This document shows, piece by piece, positions 40,446 through 48,419 of a stretch of 64,000 nt of DNA. Position 1 is the stretch's first letter; every line of letters begins with the position of its first letter. Below the pieces are notes generated by a model. It saw only the letters and a list, made by a program, of their open reading frames with translations, was not told where the DNA came from and ran no database searches. The stretch is taken from the NCBI RefSeq assembly GCF_021391395.1, contig NZ_CP090059.1, positions 1,783,001 through 1,847,000 of the forward strand. Reading direction: 5' to 3'. The stretch is from Sphingomonas cannabina. GTDB lineage: Bacteria; Pseudomonadota; Alphaproteobacteria; Sphingomonadales; Sphingomonadaceae. Made by a program: the position numbers and the translations under genes.

Positions 40446-42017
40446 TCAGTCACGCCCGGTGATGGCGATCGCGATCTCGAACGCCCCGCTCAGCGGCTCA
40501 TGGTGGAGGGGGGAGCGCAGCTGGCGGGACAGCCCTTCGATCACACGCCCATAGCGTTCTGCGATCGCCTTGCGCAGTCCCTCCGTCTCGATCAGCGCGG
40601 GAGAGCTGACCCGGACGAGGGCGTGCGTCTGGTTCTCACCGGGCTTCACCGAGATGCGGAGCTGTGCCGCCGGACTCGCGCCCATCGCCATCTCGACCAG
40701 CTCGGTGATGAGGAAGGCGACCGCCACCGCGGTATCCTGCGAGACGAGATAGGGATCGATCTCCAGCGTCAGCCCGAAATCGCGGCTGCGGCCGCTTGCG
40801 GTCGCGCGGATGTTGGCGGCCAGCTCGCTGATCACCGACCGGAGCCCGAGCCCGCGATTCTCCTCGAGCTCGGCAAAATGGTGACGGTGTACCACCGCCA
40901 GCGCATCGACGCGGCGCTGGATCGCGGCATAGGCGGCGGTCGCCTCGGCATCCACGGCGCTGCGCGCGTGGAAGTTGATCAGGCTGGTGATGACCTGGAG
41001 GTTGTTCTTGACGCGGTGATGGACCTCGCGCGTGAGCTTGGTCTGACGTGTCAGTCCCTCGGCGAGATCGGATTCGTGATCCCTGATCGTGCGGGTCAGG
41101 TCGGCGAAGGTGTCGCCGAGGTCGCGGATCTCGTGCGCGGGGATCGCTCCGAACTCGCCGGGATCGAACACGCTGCCCGGCGTATAGGCGCCGACCCGCG
41201 TGCGCAGCCGGCGGAGCGGGCGGATCAGCAGCCGGTCGACCACGAACCAGCCGATCCCCGCCGCCGCCGCCCACATCAGGATCGGCAGCAGCATCGCCGC
41301 CAGCACCGCCGAGGTGATCGGCGCGCTGTCGACCTCCATGTGCAGCACCAGCCGGTCGAGCCCGATCGGGCTGTCGTCCCGCTCGCGCCGGGACAGCACG
41401 GTGCCGGGAAGCTGGCGCAGGTCCAGCATATCCTCGTCGCGCATCAGCCTGGTGCCATAGGCGCGCAGGAAGCCGCTGGGGCGCGCGATGTCGGCGAGAT
41501 AGGCCGTCGGGAAGAAGGCGGTCGCCCGTGCCGTACCGCTGCCGCCGGTGACGCCCAGCAGCAATCCGCCCGGCAGCAGCCGCACCGCGACGGCGTTGGG
41601 GCCGGGTTTGGGCGCCTCCCGCTCGATCGGCCCACCGCAGCGAAGCTGTCCCGCGCGGTCGATCACGGCATAGCGGGCGCCGGCGGGAAGGCTGGGGGCG
41701 AACACGCCGCGCGTCCTGGCGCAGACAGCGGTGTCGCCCGGATCGGCCTCGATCGCCGCGACCGCCGATCGCAACGCATTGGCGTCGCCGACAAGCTCGA
41801 TCGCGAGCGAGCGCGCCGCCTCGCCGGTCGCGACCCTCAGCGCGGCACGATTCTCGACGTCGGCGGTGCGGGTGGTCTGGAGCGCGGCGAACACCGCGAT
41901 CAGCGCGAGCGGCAGGAGAGCCGCGCTCAGAATGAGGAACAGCTTGGCGCCTGTCGGCATCCGCGCCAGTGCTGGCAATGCGCGGTCGCCCTCAGGGAGA
42001 CCGGTAACGTCGTCCAT
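40446..42017 (-). CDS. phyP: PhyP-like membrane histidine kinase/phosphatase of the general stress response
   Basis: A protein of 523 residues with two transmembrane helices (about 24-46 and 237-260) around a periplasmic sensor of about 190 residues, a HAMP-like linker and a HisKA_2 domain. The phosphoacceptor is His334 in EVHHRVKNNLQ. The ATPase domain is degenerate: the N-box reads ELVEMAMG, so the Mg-ATP-binding Asn is Met443, and the DxGxG loop is replaced by VSSPALIE. A kinase reaction is therefore doubtful. In Sphingomonas, PhyP of the GSR locus acts as a negative regulator that dephosphorylates PhyR, which fits this degeneracy. The gene follows nepR by 10 bases. Confidence 0.85.
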   Translation of the reverse strand: MDDVTGLPEGDRALPALARMPTGAKLFLILSAALLPLALIAVFAALQTTRTADVENRAALRVATGEAARSLAIELVGDANALRSAVAAIEADPGDTAVCARTRGVFAPSLPAGARYAVIDRAGQLRCGGPIEREAPKPGPNAVAVRLLPGGLLLGVTGGSGTARATAFFPTAYLADIARPSGFLRAYGTRLMRDEDMLDLRQLPGTVLSRRERDDSPIGLDRLVLHMEVDSAPITSAVLAAMLLPILMWAAAAGIGWFVVDRLLIRPLRRLRTRVGAYTPGSVFDPGEFGAIPAHEIRDLGDTFADLTRTIRDHESDLAEGLTRQTKLTREVHHRVKNNLQVITSLINFHARSAVDAEATAAYAAIQRRVDALAVVHRHHFAELEENRGLGLRSVISELAANIRATASGRSRDFGLTLEIDPYLVSQDTAVAVAFLITELVEMAMGASPAAQLRISVKPGENQTHALVRVSSPALIETEGLRKAIAERYGRVIEGLSRQLRSPLHHEPLSGAFEIAIAITGRD

Positions 42018-42027
42018 CCGCCGGCGG

Positions 42028-42195
42028 CTACCCCAGCTTGTTCAACAGGTCGAGCATTTCGTCGGGAATCGTCTCGGAAACAGCATCCTGGTAGACCGCG
42101 CGCAATGCCTCGCCCACGCTGCGGTCGTCTCCCTTCTGCTTCCGCTCTCCCTTCTTTCGCATCTTCGGGTCAGAATCGGTCTTCTCAGAACGCAC
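42028..42195 (-). CDS. nepR: Anti-sigma factor NepR
   Basis: A 55-residue frame starting at GTG with a GGAGGGGGGAAGAC ribosome binding site. The sequence contains the NepR core LRAVYQDAVSETIPDEMLDL ending in LNKLG, the two helices that clamp EcfG or phospho-PhyR. The charged N-terminus is the usual disordered arm. A shorter ATG start at 42162 is possible (MRKKGERK). NepR holds EcfG inactive until phosphorylated PhyR titrates it. Here nepR is in an operon with phyP and divergent from phyR, not fused to ecfG. Confidence 0.9.
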   Translation of the reverse strand: MRSEKTDSDPKMRKKGERKQKGDDRSVGEALRAVYQDAVSETIPDEMLDLLNKLG

Positions 42196-42298
42196 GTCTT
42201 CCCCCCTCCGGGCCCGGCAGGGCCGGGGAACATCAAAGGCTCAGGCATCGGGTAAACGCCATTGCCGCCGCGCACAACGCGATCGTGGGCGAACGTGA

Positions 42299-42323
42299 AA
42301 CCAAATATCGCTTCGATTGTTCC
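42299..42323 (-). promoter_or_regulatory. Probable sigma-EcfG promoter of nepR-phyP
   Basis: On the minus strand GGAAC (42323-42319) and GGTT (42302-42299) are separated by 16 bases. The -35 is perfect and the -10 differs from CGTT at one position. It lies about 100 bases upstream of nepR. It would give negative feedback, since EcfG would raise its own anti-sigma factor. Confidence 0.6.
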
Positions 42324-42434
42324 CAAGGGCGGTGCAAAATGCGGGGAGGGGCCTTCTCCCTTGTGCCGAAAGATTTAAGCTGTCGCGTGGATGGCCCCGC
42401 ACGACAGGGTTTTACGACGGAGAACAACGCCGAA

Positions 42435-43235
42435 ATGTCGCTTGGACAGCAGCTTGCGCCGCATCTTCCCTTCCTGCGGCGCTACGCCCGCGCGCTCACC
42501 GGCAGCCAGTCCGAGGGCGACCATTATGTTCGCGCCACGCTGGAAGCGATCGTCGCCGCGCCGGAAGAATTTCCGCGCGACGTCGATCCCAGATTGGGAC
42601 TCTATCGCATTTTCCAGGCGATCTGGGGCCCGACTCACCCCGACGACGGCCGCACGCCCGCGGCGCCGGAAAGCGACCATGAAGCGATCGCCCGCGCCCG
42701 GCTTGCCCGGATCGCGCCGGTTTCCCGCCAGGCGCTGTTGCTGACGGCGATGGAGGGCTTCACCACCGAGGATGCCGCCTATCTGATCGACAAGACGCCG
42801 CAGGAGGTCGACGGGCTGGTCGCCGACGCGCTGGCCGAGATCGAGAAGCAGACCCGCGCCCGCGTGCTGATCATCGAGGATGAGCCGATCATCGCCATGG
42901 ACATCGAGGCGATCGTCCGCGACCTCGGCCATGAGGTGACCGGCGTCGCCGTCACCCGCGACGAGGCGGTGGCGCTGGCGATGGAGGATCGGCCGGGGCT
43001 GGTGCTCGCCGACATCCAGCTCGCCGATGACAGTTCGGGTATCGACGCGGTCAAGGACATCCTGGCCGAGTTCCAGGTGCCGGTGATCTTCATCACCGCC
43101 TTCCCCGAACGGCTGTTGACCGGTGAGCGACCCGAGCCGACCTTCCTCATCACCAAGCCGTTCCAGCGCTCGACCGTGAAGGCGGCGATCAGTCAGGCGC
43201 TGTTCTTCGACCAGGCGACCGTGCCGGCAAATTGA
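42435..43235 (+). CDS. phyR: General stress response regulator PhyR
   Basis: A response regulator of 266 residues with an N-terminal EcfG-like sigma domain (about 1-140, including a region 4 mimic SRQALLLTAMEGFTTEDAAYL) and a C-terminal receiver (about 142-260). The receiver has the acidic pocket IIEDE, phosphoacceptor Asp193 in LADIQL, Thr221 and Lys241. On phosphorylation the sigma-like domain opens and binds NepR, freeing EcfG (partner switching). I set the start at 42435 (MSLGQQLAPHLPFLRRYARAL). It is divergent from nepR-phyP. Confidence 0.96.
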   Translation: MSLGQQLAPHLPFLRRYARALTGSQSEGDHYVRATLEAIVAAPEEFPRDVDPRLGLYRIFQAIWGPTHPDDGRTPAAPESDHEAIARARLARIAPVSRQALLLTAMEGFTTEDAAYLIDKTPQEVDGLVADALAEIEKQTRARVLIIEDEPIIAMDIEAIVRDLGHEVTGVAVTRDEAVALAMEDRPGLVLADIQLADDSSGIDAVKDILAEFQVPVIFITAFPERLLTGERPEPTFLITKPFQRSTVKAAISQALFFDQATVPAN

Positions 43236-43278
43236 GCCAAGTTACGGAGCCAAAACGGTTCTCAGGTGTTGAGGGGGC

Positions 43279-43425
43279 ATGGCTGACGAAATCGACCGAG
43301 ACGGAGTGCAGCACGTCGACGCCGAGCGCGCCCGCGCCGGCGCGACGCCGCACATGACCCGCTATATCCTGGGCATCTCGCTTGCCCTCGTCATCGTGAT
43401 CTTTGCCGTTCTCGTCCTCCGTTGA
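43279..43425 (+). CDS. Small single-TM protein between phyR and ecfG
   Basis: A 48-residue frame with a GAGGGGG Shine-Dalgarno. It begins MADEIDRDGVQHVDAERA, a charged cytoplasmic half, and ends in one hydrophobic helix (about 29-47) closing with a C-terminal Arg. It resembles small tail-anchored membrane proteins. No domain is recognised. Its position inside the GSR locus, after phyR and before ecfG, suggests co-expression and possibly a membrane role in stress signalling, which is inferred. Confidence 0.72.
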   Translation: MADEIDRDGVQHVDAERARAGATPHMTRYILGISLALVIVIFAVLVLR

Positions 43426-43503
43426 GCGGCGAAGTCCTTCGCAAACTTCTCGAAAATTAATCCCGCACTCCTATGTTGAGCGCGACCTGAAGAACGGATC
43501 ACG

Positions 43504-44139
43504 ATGACCGAGCGTGACGACATCGCCGACGATTCCGCCGAGCCGACTGCGCCGCACGTCGCCCTGTCCGATCCCGAGTTCAAGGAGCAACTCGCGCAGG
43601 TGATCCCGCATCTGCGCGCCTTCGGGCGTTCGCTGTCGGGTAGCCGCGACCTCGCCGACGATCTGGTCCAGGAGACACTGCTCAAGGCATGGGCGGCACG
43701 CAAGCGCTTCCAGGCGGGCACCAACATGCGCGCCTGGACCTTCATCATCCTGCGCAACCTCTATCTCAGCCAGATGCGCCGCGCGCGCTTCAAGGGCGAG
43801 TGGGACGACCTAGTCGCCGATCGGCTGCTCGCCGCGCCAGCCAGCCAGGACCGGCACGTCGAGCTCACCGACATGCAGCGCGCGCTGCTCCATCTGCCGC
43901 AGCCGCAGCGCGAGGCGCTGATTCTGGTCGGTGCGGGCGGCTTCGCCTATGAGGAAGCAGCGGAGATCTGCGGCGTCGCTGTGGGCACGATCAAGAGCCG
44001 CGTCGCGCGCGGCCGGGTGGCGCTCGAATCGATCCTCAGCGAAGGGAAGCTGCCGTCACGGCGCGAGCATGATGCCGACGGCCAATCGGCGCTGGACACG
44101 ATCATGGGAGAGGTCGACGAGCTCAGCCGCGACGGCTGA
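43504..44139 (+). CDS. ecfG: General stress sigma factor EcfG
   Basis: ECF sigma factor of 211 residues. Region 2 covers about residues 30-95 with LVQETLLKAWAARKRFQ and the NMRAWTFIILRNLYL segment. Region 4 covers about 120-170 with LPQPQREALILVGAGGFAYEEAA and the GTIKSRVARGR recognition helix. These are the wording and length of EcfG (ECF15 group), the sigma factor released by PhyR-NepR partner switching. The nearby GGAAC-N16/17-CGTT promoters are its expected targets. The last 17 bases overlap the convergent second NepR-like gene. Confidence 0.95.
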   Translation: MTERDDIADDSAEPTAPHVALSDPEFKEQLAQVIPHLRAFGRSLSGSRDLADDLVQETLLKAWAARKRFQAGTNMRAWTFIILRNLYLSQMRRARFKGEWDDLVADRLLAAPASQDRHVELTDMQRALLHLPQPQREALILVGAGGFAYEEAAEICGVAVGTIKSRVARGRVALESILSEGKLPSRREHDADGQSALDTIMGEVDELSRDG

Positions 44140-44314
44140 AGCCGTTGCCCTGGTCGCTGCCATCCAATTGGCTGAGCAGCGCTGCGAGGTCGTCCGGAAT
44201 CCCGAAATCGCGCTCATAGGCTTCACGCAGGGCGACCCCGATCGCATCGCCCGCGCGCGGCCGTTCGACGACCGTCGCCTCGTCACGTGCGGAGTTGCCG
44301 AGCATCTGAGTCAT
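44123..44314 (-). CDS. Second NepR-like anti-sigma factor
   Basis: A 63-residue frame that begins MTQMLGNSARDEATVVERP. Its core GVALREAYERDFGIPDDLAA followed by LLSQL aligns with the NepR helices (LRxxYxxxxxxxIPDDLxxLLxxL). The N-terminal arm is long and charged, and a short tail follows the core. It is convergent with ecfG and overlaps its 3' end by 17 bases. Paralogous NepR proteins are known in some alphaproteobacteria. This one could tune EcfG or respond to another PhyR-like regulator. No EcfG promoter was found upstream. Confidence 0.8.
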   Translation of the reverse strand: MTQMLGNSARDEATVVERPRAGDAIGVALREAYERDFGIPDDLAALLSQLDGSDQGNGFSRRG

Positions 44315-44384
44315 GCGCCTAAAACAAATAAAGTACGGATTTGTTGCTTGACTTGATCGGACTGATCGCCCGTCAAGCGGATCG

Positions 44385-47054
44385 ATGTCGGATTCAGAAT
44401 ACAGGATCGAGCAGGCGCTTGCCCGCGCTAAGACGGAATCGCCGTTTCTTTCGGGGCTGATCGAGCGGGAGCGAGCGCTGGTCGACGGTATGGCGGAGGC
44501 GCTTGCCGATCCCCTCGCAGCGGCAGCGATCGACGATCCCGACATGCCGGTCGGCCGCCGCCTGCGGCTCGAGCGGCGGCGGCTAGCGCTGGTCGTGGCG
44601 ATCGGTGATCTTGCCGGCCTCTATGATCTGACCCGCACCACCGGGGCGTTGACCGCGTTCGCCGATCATGCGCTCGACAGTGCCATTGCCGCGGCGATCC
44701 GCGAGCGCGTGCCCGGTGCCGAGCCGGCGGGGCTCGCCGCGATCGCGCTCGGCAAGCAGGGCAGCCGCGAGCTCAACTATTCGTCCGACATCGATCCGAT
44801 CCTGCTGTTCGACCCGGCGACGCTGCCGCGGCGCGAGCGTGACGAGCCGGGCGAGGCGGCGGTGCGGATCGGGCGCCGCGTGGTCGAGCTGCTGCAGACG
44901 CGCGACGGCGACGGCTATGTGCTGCGCGTCGACCTGCGCCTGCGGCCCTCGCCGGAGGTCACGCCGATCGTGCTGCCGGTCGAGGCGGCGATCTCCTACT
45001 ACGAATCGCAGGCGTTGCCGTGGGAGCGTGCCGCCTTCATTCGCGCTCGCGCCGCGGCGGGGGACGCGACGCTGGGCGACGAATTCCTGGCGACGATCCG
45101 CCCATTCGTATGGCGTCGGGCGCTCGACTTCGGCGCGATCCGCGAGATCCGCGGCATCTCCGCCCGCATCCGCGACCATCATGTGCGCGGGCAGCAGTTC
45201 GGGCTTGGCTACGACCTGAAGCGCGGGCGCGGCGGCATCCGCGAGGTCGAGTTCTTCGCCCAGATCCACCAACTCATCCACGGCGGCCGCGAACCGGCCT
45301 TGCGCACGCCGGCGACGCGCGATGCGCTGGCGCGGCTCGCGGAGGCGGGGCGGATCGACCCGGAGGAAGCGGCGGCGCTGTCCGAAGCCTATACGCTGCT
45401 GCGGACGATCGAACACCGCGTCCAGATGATCGACGACCGGCAGACGCATGCCTTGCCGGAAACGGCGGAGGGGCTCGATCGCATCGCCCGGCTGCACGGC
45501 CTCGCCGACGGGGGCGAGCTGCTCAACCTGCTCCGCCCGCACGTCGAGCGGGTCGAGCGCATCTACGGCGCGCTCGACGGCGAGGAGGCGCCGCAGCTTC
45601 CTGGCGGCGTCGAGCCGCTGGCCACCGCCGGTTTCGCCGATCCGGAGGCGGCGGCCCGGCTGATCGCGACGTGGCGGTCGGCGACCTATCCGGCGCTGCG
45701 CAGCGGGCCGGCCCAGGCGGCGCTGGAGGCGGTGCTGCCGGCGCTGGTGCGTGCATTGGGAGCGGCGCCCGACGCCAATGCCTCGCTGATCCGCTTCGAC
45801 GCGATCCTCGCGCGGCTCCCGACGGCGATCAACGTGCTCCACCTCATCGAGGCGCGGCCGCCGCTGCTCAAACTGCTCACCACCATCCTTGCCTATGCGC
45901 CGACGCTCGCCGATGCGCTCGGGCGGCGTGCCGAACTGCTCGACGGCCTGCTCGACACCTCCGCGCTCGATCCGGTCGGAGAGGTCGAGGCGCTCGCCGC
46001 AGAAATGGCGGCGCGGGAGGCAGGCGACGATTACCAGAGCCTGCTCGACGGCGTGCGCCGCGTGGTCGGGGAGCGCCGCTTCGCGCTCGGCACCCAGATC
46101 GTCGCCGGCACCAGCGATCCGATGCAGGTCTCCGCGGGCTATGCCCGCGTGGCCGAAGCGGCGGTGGACGTGCTTGCCGCCGCCACCGTCGAGGAGTTCG
46201 CCGTCCGCCACGGCCGCGTGCCCGGCAGCGAGCTGGTGATCCTGGCGCTGGGGCGGATGGGCGGAGCGGCGCTGACGCACGCTTCCGACCTCGATCTCAT
46301 CTATCTGTTCACCGGCGATTTCGCGGCGGAATCGGACGGGGAGAAGCCGCTGGGCGCGGTGCTCTACTACAACCGTCTCGCCCAGCGCGTCAGCGGTGCG
46401 CTGTCGGTGCCGACCGCGTCGGGACCGCTCTACGAGATCGACACGCGCCTGCGCCCTTCCGGCACGTCGGGGCCGCTGGTGGTCTCGCTCGACGCCTTCG
46501 ACCGTTATCAGCGCGAAGCCGCCTGGACCTGGGAGCATATGGCGCTGACCCGCGCGCGGCCGATCTTCGGCTCGGCGCAGGCGCGGGCCGAGGTGAGTGC
46601 GATCATCGCCCGCATCCTCGCCGGCGACCGGCCGGAGCGCGACATCGTCGCCGACGCCGTCAAGATGCGCGCCGAGATGGCCGCCCACAAGCCGCCGGCA
46701 GGTCCGCTCGACGCCAAGCTGCTCGACGGCGGGCTGGTCGACCTCGAGTTCGTCGTCCATGTCGCGCAGCTCACCCGGCGCACCGGTTTCGACCCGCACC
46801 TCGGCCGCGCGATCGACCTGTTGGTGGAGACCGGACATCTGCCGAGTGAGCTGCGCGCGGCGCACGACTTCCTCACGCGCCTGCTGGTGACGATGCGTCT
46901 CGTCGCGCCCGATTGCCAGCCGCCGCCGCCCGCGACCCAGGCGCTGGTCGCGCGCGCCTTGTCGCTGCCCGACTGGGCGGCCGTGCTTGCAACGCTGGAG
47001 ACCACCCGGCAGAGCGTGCGTGCGGCATGGAATTCGGTGATCGGAGAACGGTGA
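44385..47054 (+). CDS. glnE: Bifunctional glutamine synthetase adenylyltransferase/deadenylylase GlnE
   Basis: A protein of 889 residues that attaches and removes AMP on glutamine synthetase in response to PII. Two nucleotidyltransferase domains are evident. The N-terminal one carries GKQGSRELNYSSDIDPILLFD and the C-terminal one carries LGRMGGAALTHASDLDLIYLF, the GxG..DxD signatures. Each is followed by a helical GlnD_UR-like region (LKRGRGGIREVEFFAQIHQL and DAKLLDGGLVDLEFVVHVAQL). It is slightly shorter than the enterobacterial enzyme. The stop overlaps the peroxiredoxin gene (TGATG). Confidence 0.94.
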   Translation: MSDSEYRIEQALARAKTESPFLSGLIERERALVDGMAEALADPLAAAAIDDPDMPVGRRLRLERRRLALVVAIGDLAGLYDLTRTTGALTAFADHALDSAIAAAIRERVPGAEPAGLAAIALGKQGSRELNYSSDIDPILLFDPATLPRRERDEPGEAAVRIGRRVVELLQTRDGDGYVLRVDLRLRPSPEVTPIVLPVEAAISYYESQALPWERAAFIRARAAAGDATLGDEFLATIRPFVWRRALDFGAIREIRGISARIRDHHVRGQQFGLGYDLKRGRGGIREVEFFAQIHQLIHGGREPALRTPATRDALARLAEAGRIDPEEAAALSEAYTLLRTIEHRVQMIDDRQTHALPETAEGLDRIARLHGLADGGELLNLLRPHVERVERIYGALDGEEAPQLPGGVEPLATAGFADPEAAARLIATWRSATYPALRSGPAQAALEAVLPALVRALGAAPDANASLIRFDAILARLPTAINVLHLIEARPPLLKLLTTILAYAPTLADALGRRAELLDGLLDTSALDPVGEVEALAAEMAAREAGDDYQSLLDGVRRVVGERRFALGTQIVAGTSDPMQVSAGYARVAEAAVDVLAAATVEEFAVRHGRVPGSELVILALGRMGGAALTHASDLDLIYLFTGDFAAESDGEKPLGAVLYYNRLAQRVSGALSVPTASGPLYEIDTRLRPSGTSGPLVVSLDAFDRYQREAAWTWEHMALTRARPIFGSAQARAEVSAIIARILAGDRPERDIVADAVKMRAEMAAHKPPAGPLDAKLLDGGLVDLEFVVHVAQLTRRTGFDPHLGRAIDLLVETGHLPSELRAAHDFLTRLLVTMRLVAPDCQPPPPATQALVARALSLPDWAAVLATLETTRQSVRAAWNSVIGER

Positions 47055-47515
47055 TGGCGATCGAAGGCGAGCGGCTCCCCGACCATGAGTTGACCGGCAG
47101 CGACGGCGCACCGCTGCGGCTCGCCGGCTTCGTCGGCAAGCCGCTGGTGCTCTATTTCTATCCCAAGGACGACACCACGGGCTGCACGCGCGAGGCGCAG
47201 GACTTCACGGCGCTGATGCCCGAGTTCGAGGCGGCCGGTGTGCAGGTTCTCGGCGTCTCCAAGGACACGCCGGCAAGCCACGTGAAATTCACGAAGAAAT
47301 ACGATCTGACGGTGCCGCTTGCCAGCGACGCGGACGGCGCGTTGATCGAGGCGCTGGGTGCCTGGGTCGAGAAGTCGATGTATGGCCGCCGCTTCATGGG
47401 AATCGAGCGCTCGACCTTCCTGTTCCGCGCCGACGGCACGCTGGCGCGGGCGTGGCGCAAGGTGAAGGTCGCCGGGCATGCCGCCGAGGTGCTGGCGGCC
47501 GCCCGCGCGCTGTGA
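47054..47515 (+). CDS. bcp: Thioredoxin-dependent peroxiredoxin (Bcp/PrxQ type)
   Basis: A peroxiredoxin of 153 residues that reduces hydroperoxides in the cytoplasm. The peroxidatic Cys44 lies in YPKDDTTGCTREAQDF, the PrxQ motif. The usual resolving cysteine five residues later is absent (Gln49), so this is a 1-Cys-type member. The start at 47054 overlaps the glnE stop. The conserved GVSKDTPASHVKFTKKYDL and GIERSTFLFRADG segments complete the fold. It is coupled to the DUF455 gene downstream. Confidence 0.92.
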   Translation: MAIEGERLPDHELTGSDGAPLRLAGFVGKPLVLYFYPKDDTTGCTREAQDFTALMPEFEAAGVQVLGVSKDTPASHVKFTKKYDLTVPLASDADGALIEALGAWVEKSMYGRRFMGIERSTFLFRADGTLARAWRKVKVAGHAAEVLAAARAL

Positions 47516-48306
47516 CCAACGTCGCCGAGGCGGCGCGGGCGGTACTGCTCACCGCCGATCCGCGCGCCAAAGTCGCCGCGGCGCGCAAGGCTGCGCGCGA
47601 CTGGCGGCTGGGGCGGCTCGACCATGCGTTCGACCTCGTCATGCCCGATCGCCCGGCGCGGCCCGCGGAGCCCGAGCTGCTGCCGCCCAACCGCATGCCC
47701 AAGCGCGGCCGCGCCGGATCGGAGCGCAGCCGGATCGCCATGATCCACGCGCTCGCGCACATCGAGTTCGTCGCGATCGATCTCGCCTTCGACCTGGTCG
47801 GGCGGTTCGGGGCGCATTTCCCCCGCGGCTTCACTGACGACTGGATGCGGGTTGGCGCCGACGAGGCGATGCATTTCGCGCTGCTCGACCGGCGACTGAA
47901 GGCGCTCGGCAGCCGCTATGGCGCAATGCCCGCGCACGACGGCCTGTGGGAAGCGGCGGAGGCGACTGCGCATGATCCGCTGGCGCGGCTGGCCGTGGTG
48001 CCGATGGTGCTGGAGGCGCGGGGGCTGGACGTGACACCGGGGACAATCGTGCGGTTCGAGGAGGCCGGCGACCATGCCACCGCGCGCATCCTCCGCCGCA
48101 TTGTTACCGACGAGGTACGCCATGTGCACGCTGGTACGCGCTGGTTCGAATCGCTATGCGCGGAAAAAGGAATCGTATCCGAAACGACCTGGCAACGCCT
48201 TGTTTCTCAGTATTTTCGGGGCGTCTTGAAGCCTCCGTTCAACGACTCGGCGCGCGACTCAGCCGGTCTGACGCGGGATTATTACGCGCCTATTGCCCAG
48301 GGCTGA
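47512..48306 (+). CDS. DUF455 family ferritin-like protein
   Basis: A protein of 264 residues with a GTG start inside the bcp stop. It has the ferritin-like di-iron helices: ALAHIEFVAIDLAFD, GADEAMHFALLDRRL, EARGLDVTPGTI and TDEVRHVHAGTRWFE provide the Glu/His ligands expected for DUF455. The C-terminal KPPFNDSARDSAGL is also conserved. A hydroxylase/oxidase-like or iron-handling role is likely by fold. The substrate is unknown. Confidence 0.86.
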   Translation: MTNVAEAARAVLLTADPRAKVAAARKAARDWRLGRLDHAFDLVMPDRPARPAEPELLPPNRMPKRGRAGSERSRIAMIHALAHIEFVAIDLAFDLVGRFGAHFPRGFTDDWMRVGADEAMHFALLDRRLKALGSRYGAMPAHDGLWEAAEATAHDPLARLAVVPMVLEARGLDVTPGTIVRFEEAGDHATARILRRIVTDEVRHVHAGTRWFESLCAEKGIVSETTWQRLVSQYFRGVLKPPFNDSARDSAGLTRDYYAPIAQG

Positions 48307-48419
48307 TCGGTCGAGCAACAAGTCTCAACGTCTTGGTGCGGAGGGGGTTCCACACGAGACACGGACGAATTGCCATTCGGGCTGTCGGCCTGAGGGGCTT
48401 TCTTTTGTTGCGGGGATCG

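Noticed and set aside
42227..42251. EcfG promoter in front of phyR on the plus strand
   Set aside because: GGAAC is present at 42227, but the expected CGTT at 16-17 bases is TCGG or CGGG, so the -10 does not match.
42042..42326. A 94-residue minus-strand frame over the nepR region
   Set aside because: It is out of frame with nepR and ignores the nepR ribosome binding site. The NepR motif is in the other frame.
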